Shown here: positions 56,500 through 64,000 of the stretch, piece after piece
Layout: the number at the start of each line of letters is the position of its first letter
How positions within the stretch are numbered: the stretch's first letter is position 1
Position numbers and translations under genes: made by a program
Notes under the pieces: model-generated
Database searches by the model: none
Told to the model about the DNA's origin: nothing
The model's input: the letters and a program-made list of their open reading frames with translations, nothing else
Assembly (NCBI RefSeq): GCF_021155765.1
Contig: NC_060118.1
Coordinates: 1,488,001 to 1,552,000, forward strand
Source: Diprion similis
Taxonomy: Eukaryota > Arthropoda > Insecta > Hymenoptera > Diprionidae
Length of the DNA stretch: 64,000 nucleotides
Direction: 5' to 3'

Positions 56500-56935
56500 A
56501 CAATACCCATCTTTTATTGCTATTTGTTCTGCAGTCTCACAGTTATAACTTCACCGTAAAAAACAAACCAGATTTTCTTCATGATCGACTAACCTAAGTT
56601 GTATGTGATCTACGGTCTTCACGGCGATCGAAAGATGAATGACGTTCGACGGCACTTCTACAATCTTATATTCAGGTGAAACGATCGATTAAATTCGTGT
56701 ACAGTGTGAACTTTGTGCTCATTGATATATGCACCTAACATAATGCCATATTCGATTCGCAACGCGTTGACCTTGCAGATAGTTGCAGGCATATCTGATT
56801 GGTGAGTTTTTCTAGCTGTCAATACACACAGTGCGAATCCGAGAAGTTCACCTATGAAGTCGACTAGTTCAAAATTTACGATAGAAGTGAATATACCAGG
56901 ACAATCTATTGATACTATGCAAGAAGTGCGCATGC
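56500..56935 (-). pseudogene. Penton-like protein of Polinton D, C-terminal part
   Basis: DMPATICKVNALRIEYGI and AYINEHKVHTVHEF, then in another frame VPSNVIHLSIAV and HIQLRLVD, match the penton-like protein of Polinton B. The N-terminal half is missing beyond 56935, where the element breaks off. Confidence 0.7.
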
Positions 56936-58600
56936 GTCAAATAATTCAATCTCATTGGTCAGCGAAATTGCCCCGCGGCGTAATTTTCGTCAGCTAACCA
57001 AGGGGACTAACATACACGAAATGTGACAAGGCTGTGAATATCTCGTGGGTAAAATAGCGTAGTGAGGTTATGTTGATATTTATTCCTACTTAGCGTGAAT
57101 TTTCTAAGAAAAGTGTCATTCAGCAATACCGTAGTTGATATTAAAAGATTCTTAATCGATACGATAAAGGTGTCAATCGGGAAACAAATATCAAAAGCTA
57201 CAGAAATTGGATCAGTTATTTATTGAAAGAATAAATCTGAAATTAAATGTGAAACGTCATCAACGAGTGGGAGTCTAGACAAACTGAGGCAGGTAAGAAA
57301 AAATATTGTTTATTTCAAACAGATTCTTTATTTACATAAAATTAAAATTGAATGGATTGTTGAAACCCAGTAGAGGGTAGCTCTGGAGTAGATTAGTTAC
57401 AGTGCGGTGCTCCGGAAGCCAGAAATCAGTGCCGATAAACATGAAATATTGAAATAAAATCAGTGACAAGGAATAAAAGGAATAGTGTATTTCAAAACAC
57501 AAAGCTTAGGAGTACAAAAAGTAGCAATTCGTTTTTCTGTCGCACTTTATTGAAAATTAGTGGTATCTAAAACAATTGGAAGCTCTTGTTTGATTATAAT
57601 ATCTTTTGATATTTTCAGGTGGGCAGCAACCATCATCGAAGCGGGACTAAAGTTATCAGGCGTCAAAGCGTGTGAGTAAATTTCTGATTCTATAATATTT
57701 GCATATTACAATATTTTCACATGTATTCAATGATGAAATTCGTTTGTTCTGACAGACTTAAAGTTTCAAGTTTGGGTAAAAGGATGGAAATCATACCTCA
57801 CCTGATAGTCAAAACGTTTTGGTGGCTAGGACCCTAGTTTCTCGATTAGTGCCACCGTTCCAACCATCAAACCTTGTTGTTCCGTTGTTCCATGAGGCAA
57901 CAGGTATCCGAGGGGATTTCTTCTGGTCATCGCCACCTTCTGAACATCAGTCGTGGCAAAATTGAAGAGCACGACACGCTACAGATCATGGTGTCTGAAT
58001 ATTCGATCATTTTAGATCTATCAAGCCGATAGTAATAATGTTGTTATTCGACAATTACTGCCAACTAATTTTATAGAGCAATCATTCTATGCGCCATTGT
58101 GATCCAAGCAGTATTGTTGACCCGCATTATTTTTCAAATTTTATTTTCTGGAGTTTTGATATTTTATTTCTTACTCGCTTGGTATTCAATTCAGATGAAT
58201 AGTGTTTCAAGTGGTGAATCATATTCCAGAGATGAATTCTGATAGGTAAGCTGAACCATTCTCAATCTAAAAATGTTGGATAACTTTAGTTGAAAATTTC
58301 TTCAAAGTCAATATTAATTGACAGTATCATCTGACTAGCTAGTTGCAGCTATCATCCGTGCTTGAGTCTCGTTCAACCCCAGCAAGGTCTAAGGAATGCT
58401 CTCACTTACAAGTACACGTTACAAATGATCACTTTGTCTGCAGTAGGATTTACTTGCTGGCTACCTTTTTTATGATGAATCTTGATCAGGGAGTTATCCG
58501 TTAACTTATTGATATCTTGAAACCAGACTGAATTATATACTTTCACAATGGTCAGTAGTATAGGGGCACTTTGGGGCGTCACAACAAACCCCCCTCCAGC
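56936..58600. other. AT-rich DNA without recognisable genes
   Basis: Stops in all frames; no repeat or domain recognised. Confidence 0.5.
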
Positions 58601-58614
58601 CCCTCTCTGACGCC

Positions 58615-59215
58615 AGCCCCTCACCTAGGAGTGACTTGGGGGCGCGTTCCCCTTCCCCCGCCGCCCCTTGCCTAGGAGTGACTTTAGGACGCATACCCCT
58701 TCCCCCGCCGCCCCTCGCCTAGAAGTGGATTTCGGGACGCGTACCCCTTTGCCCGTCGCCCCTTGCCGAGGAGCGGATTTTGGGACGCGTACCCCTTTGC
58801 CCGCCGCCCCTCACCGAGGTGTGACTTTAGGACACGTACCCCTTACCCCGCCACCCCTTGCCAAGGAGCGGATTTTGGGACATCATTCCTGTTCCCTGCC
58901 ACCCTTTTGCCTAGGAGCGATTTTCGTCCAGAAGCTTCTATGGCCCGTCAACCCCTTTTCCCGCTACCCCCTTGACCAGAAGCTATTTTCGGGCGCTGTT
59001 CCCCTACCCCGCGACCCCTGGCCAGCAAAACTGATTCCGGGCTCTATGCGAAGGCTGCTGAGTGTGTACCCTTTACCCCGGATCCCCTGTTCACGAGACG
59101 GACTCCTTCCTCTCACCCTCGTGCCCCTGGCCGCGGGACAGACTTTGGGCCACGAACTTCTCTACCCGCTACTTCTGACCACGAAGCGAACTCTGTGCCA
59201 TGGACGTCTACGACT
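58615..59215. repeat. GC-rich 48-bp minisatellite
   Basis: About twelve units with consensus like CCGCCCCTTGCCTAGGAG then a GATTTTGGGACGCGTACCCC block; later units are degenerate. The 48-bp period is a multiple of three, so a plus-strand frame (58668-59258) stays open and encodes a 16-residue repeat containing FGTRTPLPAAP. No promoter or conserved domain supports a real gene. Confidence 0.8.
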
Positions 59216-59427
59216 GCAGTCACTTCCTCCTCCTCCTCCTCCCCCTTTACCCCAATGATGACCCAGACTCTCTGCCTACGTCACGAACGGGACTCGTTCT
59301 TCCTTCATGCCTGTTCTCTGCGGCAGTTGTTCGTGTCACTGACCTTCCTCTGCCAGTATTTATTCTAAGGCTTACTTATACTTGGAAAATGTAGACATGC
59401 TTTTCTAATGTTGAACTATAGTCGTAC

Positions 59428-59452
59428 TTATATATATATATATATATATATA
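59428..59452. repeat. (TA)n microsatellite
   Basis: Twelve TA units. Confidence 0.9.
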
Positions 59453-59457
59453 GATAG

Positions 59458-59776
59458 AAGGAATGTGAATTTCGTCGCAAAGGCACAATTTGACTGTGTC
59501 TGTGAGATGTTATAGACAGTACAGTGTGTAAGACTCAGAGTGTAACTCGGTATCACTACTCAAGCCTGTTGGACGGACGCGGCCCTCCAAGAAAGATATG
59601 AAGAAGTCATATCGAAAATGCGAAGTTGGTTTGCTAGCAAATTTTATCTACAGGCTCGTCCAACAGGCTTAAGTAATGATACTGAGTTACACTCCCAATC
59701 TTACACACTGTACTGTCTATAACATCTCACAGTCACAGTCAAATTGTGCCTTTGCGACGAAATTCACATTTCTTCT
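59458..59776. repeat. Large near-perfect hairpin (arms ~115 bp)
   Basis: Left arm AATGTGAATTTCGTCGCAAA... is matched by its reverse complement ending ...TTTGCGACGAAATTCACATT, with about 80 bp between the arms. Few mismatches, so the fold-back is young. A MITE or an inverted-duplication footprint. Confidence 0.8.
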
Positions 59777-59850
59777 ACAAACAATACGGCACACGAAAAC
59801 AAACAGTTCGAATATAGGTTGATGAGAGAAATTAATGACACTGGTGTCAG

Positions 59851-59926
59851 GGCGGCTAGGTGGTCTAGTAGAGTAAGTCTCCGGCTAAGCATCGCTAGAT
59901 ACCAGGTTCGATTCCTGGCTCCGTCG
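59851..59926 (+). tRNA. tRNA-like sequence (relic or SINE head)
   Basis: The T arm is perfect (CCAGG-TTCGATT-CCTGG) with a good B box GGTTCGATTCC, and an A-box-like GGTGGTCTAGTAGAGTAAG lies upstream. The acceptor stem pairs only partly (GGCGG with CCGTC) and the anticodon arm is poor. A functional tRNA is unlikely. Confidence 0.4.
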
Positions 59927-59956
59927 TTGATTTTTCAAGTCAGTTTTCATATATAT

Positions 59957-61796
59957 TGTGACGAGGTTTTTCGCTGCTCTTGGTCACCCGGGGAAGTTCC
60001 CAAGAGTTGACCTGCCGCACAATGATTCGGCAACCCGCGATGCAATCTGCAGCTTACCAAAGCTATCGCGAAATTTTGTTGGGCGCCTGGCGTGATAAAC
60101 ACGCCTCGAATCTTTACCTTCGCAATTCCTCGGCTATCCTTCTCTATGCCAGGTAGCTCAGTACCGCGGAGAGGGGGTGGGTAGTTTTGCGGAGAGAAAG
60201 AACGGACACTCGACACGATACAGAATTTAACAAAATAATATAAAATAATATATTAAAAAAAAAAAATTCGAAGCGATACAAAACAAAAGAAAAAAGAAAC
60301 AGATACTCAATTCGCCTCCCGCGATTCCACAAACAAAATAGAAAGAAAATCAAATCTTAACTAGACCTTAAATCTACGTGCGCTAGTCGCGTTCCTCGTC
60401 TCAACGAGATCAACAAAACAAAAAGCAAAATACAGAAAATCGACAACGATACGAACACGCTACTCGTGATCGTCCTTCCCTTAATTATAAAAATCGGCGC
60501 TATTCGCCAAACCCCAACAGAATTATCGCACTAATCGCACAACCTACCCTACAAGTACTTGACAGTAATTCTTACTTAACAACTTAAATCGAGGCGATCA
60601 ATCGCGGCGCATCCGAAACTTCACTATCTTCCGAAACAAATCCAACAAGGAAACTAGAAATAATAACCCAGCCAAACAGAGCGCTCACACTTAGCGATAC
60701 GCGACCTACACGAGAGGTGACACTTTCTGAACACGCGAATGCGACTTGACCCTGTGCAGCGGAATTTGGGTTGCTCGCAAATAACGAAATGACTGACTCT
60801 ACTCAACATGTACAATAGCCAAAATTGACTCAATACGTTATCGCAAAAACAAACAAAATAAAAATCAAGCTCCAGCCACCAAACAAGGAAGTCGGCAAAC
60901 GAATTTCGAGTAATTTCGCAATACAGTCTCACAATGGCCAACCGTTACTCGGTGCGCCGTTCTAACTCGTTCTCGAAATTAGTCCGCAGAAATTTATAAG
61001 CGCTTACCACTACGAAGCCACGTCAAAAAGGCCCCGACGCGATAGTCGGACATCTCCCGGGTTTTCTTTTTCTTTTTTTTCCTCTTTTTCTTTTTCTAAC
61101 TTGCTCAATTTTCTTGGTTCCGAATTTACTTGGCTTCGCTTTCGCCACCAGGACTCAAGTGTCTCGTTCCGCCACGCGGAGCCGGAATTCCAGCTTAGCC
61201 TCCTCGTTTTCGAAATTCCTCGCATTCCATTGGGTGTTCGGTTACGCAATTCTTAAATCTAGCTTATCGCTAACGTAGGTTTCCGCTGTCGCGGGTCGCT
61301 GATTGGCCGTCCGTCTCCCAGGTTCTCCGCCGTCGCCAATGACGTGTGGATCGTGCGGTTGTCGACGGGATGGTGTGTCGCAAGGAAGGTAGGCTACGGT
61401 TCGCTGGCCAACAGCGGGAGTCTCGTCCGCCTTGGTTTCCCTCGGGGCAGAGCTCTACGTTGGCGCTCCCTCCGTAGCCTCGTGTGAGACCCTCCGCTCG
61501 TGATGTACCCTCCGTCGAGGTCCTCCGTCGTGACGGTCTCGAGGTGGTCGGATTCGTCGTCCATTTCCCTGTTTGGTGTCGTATATGCTCGAGAAAAAAA
61601 TAAACAAAAGAACCTGTAATACTTAACTCGCTAGCCTGTAAAGTGTCCTCTCTCAGAGTTTTGGATGCGTGACCCTTGTCCTGGCGCTCTTTACGAATTA
61701 GATAATCATTCTTGTCGCGAAATCCCTTGTTAGAGTCCCGTCCAAGGTTCGGGGAGCTACTGGTAACGAGCATCACAAAAAAAATGCCACGTTACA
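59957..61796 (-). mobile_element. LTR-like element, 1840 bp, TSD ATAT (copy 2)
   Basis: Colinear with 22043-23888 over its whole length except a local replacement around 60930-61240. Ends identical in type, flanked by ATAT in AT-repeat DNA. A T-rich stretch at 61060-61100 is unique to this copy. Confidence 0.8.
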
Positions 61797-61799
61797 ATA

Positions 61800-62460
61800 T
61801 ATATATATATATATATGTATATACTTATACGAGGATGCAGATGGATAAGAAAACGGAATTAAAAACGACGCGATGGCGTATAGAAATTAAACTTATTACA
61901 GATTTATTCAGAAATTACGGATACAAATAAATGTGATGGTAGAGCGGGTATGAATACGTAACGAATCAATGACAATTGCAATGTTCTCATTTCTATACAC
62001 ACACACACACACAAGATATGATAGCAGGGTTCTTTCTTATTTACCAGTCTTATACGCTAGCGGCATTACAATTCTTAGAGGTACAACATTGAAGACACCT
62101 TACAGGATCAACGTTATTCGAATTAATACTGAGACTTTTACGCTTTGAGACATAGGCTGGTCGGTTGTGGAATGATTCTGCGATACGATCGTTTCTTTTG
62201 AGGTCAGAAGTACATATATTGAGAACCTGCCGCAAAGAAAAACCAGCAGCCATAAAGTGCATAAAAAAATACAAAATTGTCCACATACATCAGAAGAGAG
62301 GCTTTAAAGCTGTCTGTCGTTCCAGGCGTATCGTCTGCAATTTCTTCGTAAAGTCCGCTTATGGTGAGGGATGAATGGCGGTAATCCGAAGCTGTCAAAG
62401 TATGTTCCGTGTCCCGAGGAACTGACGAAAAATGCCACCTAGTGGCTACCGGGTCGCGTG
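61800..62460. other. Non-coding DNA with AT and AC microsatellites
   Basis: (AT)n at 61797-61818 and (AC)n near 61997-62013. A minus-strand ORF (62050-62286) with two close Cys pairs could be an eroded gene, but nothing supports it. Confidence 0.4.
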
Positions 62461-62463
62461 TGG

Positions 62464-63393
62464 TCATCGGTGTTTGATACAAAGGCTGTCGGGCGTGTCC
62501 AGATGAGTGGTATCTGATCCGCTGCAAAAATCCCGGTCCTTCCGTTTGGAATCGTCGGCATCGCGCTCCATATCTGTAGACTGTCCATTTTGCGCTTCGT
62601 CGTCTTTTTCTTCTTCTTCTTCCTCGTCCTTGTTATCGGAAATAATCACACCACGCGCGGAAGATTGTAAGGGGGTATTCGAGCCGCTCGTAGCAGTAGT
62701 ACGCAGATCGTAGGAAACGACAATTTCGCTATCGGACGTAGGTCTCGGCGAATCAGGAGAGATTTTCGATGAAGCGTCTGGTTCTGGTATGACAGCTTCT
62801 AGCGATGAATTTCTCTGTGGTGGTTGAGGGGCCTGATGACTGGACGAACTCTTCTCTTCGGTGATGCTGTGCTTACTGGCTGACGATGCTTCTGTATATT
62901 CGTATTTGGTTAGAATGTCTGTGTTGATGACCCATTTTTTGAGTTTGAGTGCGTTGTTTATCGCGCAGGCGAAAGATTCCTCCTTCTTCACACCATGGAA
63001 GAAGCACCATTCCGAAGAACGTTCCAGCTTGCCGAATGTCGGTCATTCGAGGTCCTCCAAGGTCAATACTTGTTGCGCAGTAACATTTTCAATATATTTT
63101 GATTTCTCGCGTCCGCGGGCAACAATACGATGAGTGTTACGTGCGATTTCTCGTAGATTGACAGCTAGTTGAAGCAGGGTGATGTCACCTTCGAACCACC
63201 CGATGCCGTGGTGGTAACACGTAACGTAATTACTTACGGCACGTTCTTCAAGTGGCGGATCCGCGAAGGGATATGGTGATTCTACTAGCCAATGTGCCGA
63301 GTAGCGGTGATCGAGGGTGACGACTGCCACTTCTTTCGGTATGAATTTGCCGTAGACATCTGGAAACCCTTGGATATTTATCACGTAATCCAC
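62464..63393 (-). pseudogene. 'QGF' protein of Polinton E, single opal stop
   Basis: One frame of 310 codons broken only by TGA at 63043-63045. N-terminus MDYVINIQGFPDVYGKFI, then KEVAVVTLDHRYSAHWLVE, NYVTCYHHGIGWFEGDI and VARGREKSKY. After the stop come PTFGKL, WCFFHGVKKEESFACAINN and LKLKKW, matching the tail of the family. By alignment the stop sits at a conserved cysteine. A long acidic/Ser-rich extension (KDEEEEEEKDDEAQ) is unique to this copy. TATA and initiator are upstream at 63500. Much closer to intact than copies B and D. Confidence 0.7.
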
Positions 63394-63469
63394 ACTTGAG
63401 CTTCAACGAACGTACTCGAGTGAACAAAGATTGCAAGAGTGATGCTGTCGCGGTATGGTTTAAATGCTG

Positions 63470-63507
63470 ACTGACTCGGCATTGCAGTTGCGTGAGGCGT
63501 TTTATAT
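63470..63507 (-). promoter_or_regulatory. Core promoter of the Polinton E 'QGF' gene
   Basis: ATATAAAA (63500-63507) and GAGTCAGTCAGC (63468-63479) on the minus strand are about 30 nt apart, the canonical TATA-initiator spacing. Confidence 0.7.
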
Positions 63508-63648
63508 GCAGCCATGTTTAATCGATGTCTCCAACTGGCCTGATGCTTCCCTTGAAGACGTTGGAGTGGGGGAGTGAGCGCGTCCCCTCTAGCGGAAGTC
63601 ACCACCTGCTGTGTCGCGGCAGCGCCCGAGATGCGAGAGGAGTACCTC

Positions 63649-64000
63649 TTACCCCGAAAAATCTGTAATGACCTGACGTGCAGCATCCACTTCAATCAGA
63701 TTATCGAATTCAGCGTACACCAGGCAATTCACAGTTTCTTTGAGGGCTTCGTCAAAGCGCACTTCGACCCTGAGAGTTCCGTGTTTGATGAGCAACCAGT
63801 AAGACGGACAGTTGGCGGAGAGATCCGGAGTTAGATCAAATGCCATTAGACAATTTCCTTTGGCGAACTGTTGTCGATTGATACTATTTCCGTCGTTCAG
63901 AAAATGAATCCCCGTACCGGAGAAGAGGGTGTGACAGGCGTCCACGTAGAGATCGTCTTTGTCAAAGTTCATCTGTAGCGGTTTCGATGGAACTTGCACT
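63649..64000 (-). CDS. F54H12.2-like major capsid protein of Polinton E (C-terminal part)
   Basis: The frame is open from the window edge to TAG at 63649. Motifs PSKPLQMNFD, ACHTLFSGTGIHFLNDGN, LMAFDLTPDLSANC, KHGTLRVEVRFDEALKET, VNCLVYAEFDNLIEVD and a C-terminal VITDFSG are those of the protein annotated in many animal genomes as 'uncharacterized protein F54H12.2', which is the double jelly-roll capsid of one Polinton group. It is not alignable by eye with the capsid of Polintons B and D. The start is beyond the window. Confidence 0.8.
   Translation of the reverse strand, partial: VQVPSKPLQMNFDKDDLYVDACHTLFSGTGIHFLNDGNSINRQQFAKGNCLMAFDLTPDLSANCPSYWLLIKHGTLRVEVRFDEALKETVNCLVYAEFDNLIEVDAARQVITDFSG

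Larger units (their letters stand above)
54575..56515 (-). pseudogene. Major capsid protein of Polinton D, interrupted
   Basis: From 56515: VNDRLPK, PLTRRNVEFLIAV, HLEIHAHKPYASLSFNN, TIQDQNSCTLPSKSS, VNNATCHLF, then a 681-bp insertion at 55301-55981, then LKGFASLSPGQSCFMENAG, LSMILGFAEAF, KHKLILTRSKSDLN, IDQEEWLVPHLK and lastly AYGLISHDRI. Same family as the Polinton B capsid. Many stops and frameshifts. Confidence 0.75.
54000..56935 (-). mobile_element. Polinton D fragment (capsid region)
   Basis: Minus-strand order is penton-like C-terminus, major capsid, QGF protein, colinear with Polinton B 44.6-46.8 kb but distinctly diverged. Contains a 681-bp solo LTR. Nothing of ATPase, integrase or PolB is nearby. 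Confidence 0.75.

Noticed and set aside
58668..59258. 196-codon proline-rich ORF
   Set aside because: Explained by a minisatellite whose period is a multiple of three.
59851..59926. Functional tRNA gene
   Set aside because: Acceptor and anticodon stems do not pair well; only the T arm and B box are good.
62464..63393. Selenoprotein reading of the TGA
   Set aside because: No SECIS signal recognised, and neighbouring Polinton genes carry TAG and TAA stops of the same kind.

Overview
This is animal, most likely insect, nuclear DNA made almost entirely of transposable elements. The evidence is eukaryotic promoters (TATA boxes with TCAGT-type initiators), one GT-AG intron, long microsatellites, Ty3/Gypsy retrotransposons and Polinton/Maverick virus-like elements. 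No ordinary host gene is visible. A hymenopteran or other arthropod is plausible, but the species cannot be read from the sequence.

Layout. 1-2561: 5' part of a minus-strand Gypsy element (gag, nucleocapsid/protease, start of RT). 2562-10490: Polinton A, replication half only (packaging ATPase, small proteins, integrase, convergent PolB), ending in an array of CACGTG-centred repeats. 10490-17080: decayed DNA with two Polinton fragments, tandem repeats, an inverted repeat and a candidate LTR. About 17088-48540: Polinton B, apparently with both terminal regions, heavily interrupted. In order it has left terminal repeat and OB-fold-like gene(+), small intron-bearing gene(-), PolB(+), integrase(-), fibre-like gene(-), ATPase(-), PLA2-domain minor protein(+), adenain-like protease(+), penton-like(+), major capsid(+), 'QGF' protein(+), OB-fold-like gene(-), right terminal repeat. 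Its PolB carries two LTR insertions, one with a DNA transposon inside it. Its integrase is split by an 8.5 kb pair of head-to-head Gypsy pol copies. 49709-52394, 22043-23888, 59957-61796, 18915-21981, 55301-55981, 31713-32306 and 26460-29806 are TG...CA elements with 4-bp target duplications, probably solo LTRs. 54.0-56.9 kb: Polinton D fragment (capsid genes, minus strand). 58.6-59.2 kb: GC-rich 48-bp minisatellite. 62.4-64.0 kb: edge of Polinton E, whose capsid gene is a different type (F54H12.2-like).

Most striking: the Gypsy family inside Polinton B carries a deoxynucleoside kinase (dNK) gene directly downstream of integrase, in the same frame as pol. The left copy keeps the P-loop, the ERS motif and the lid arginines. 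The right copy has the same gene at the same place but has lost the P-loop half. Two copies with the same layout argue that the kinase belongs to the retrotransposon family. A kinase raising dNTP supply for reverse transcription is an attractive but unproven role.

Nearly all Polinton genes carry one or a few nonsense or frameshift mutations, so they are recent relics rather than active elements. All family names come from motif recognition; nothing was searched or computed.
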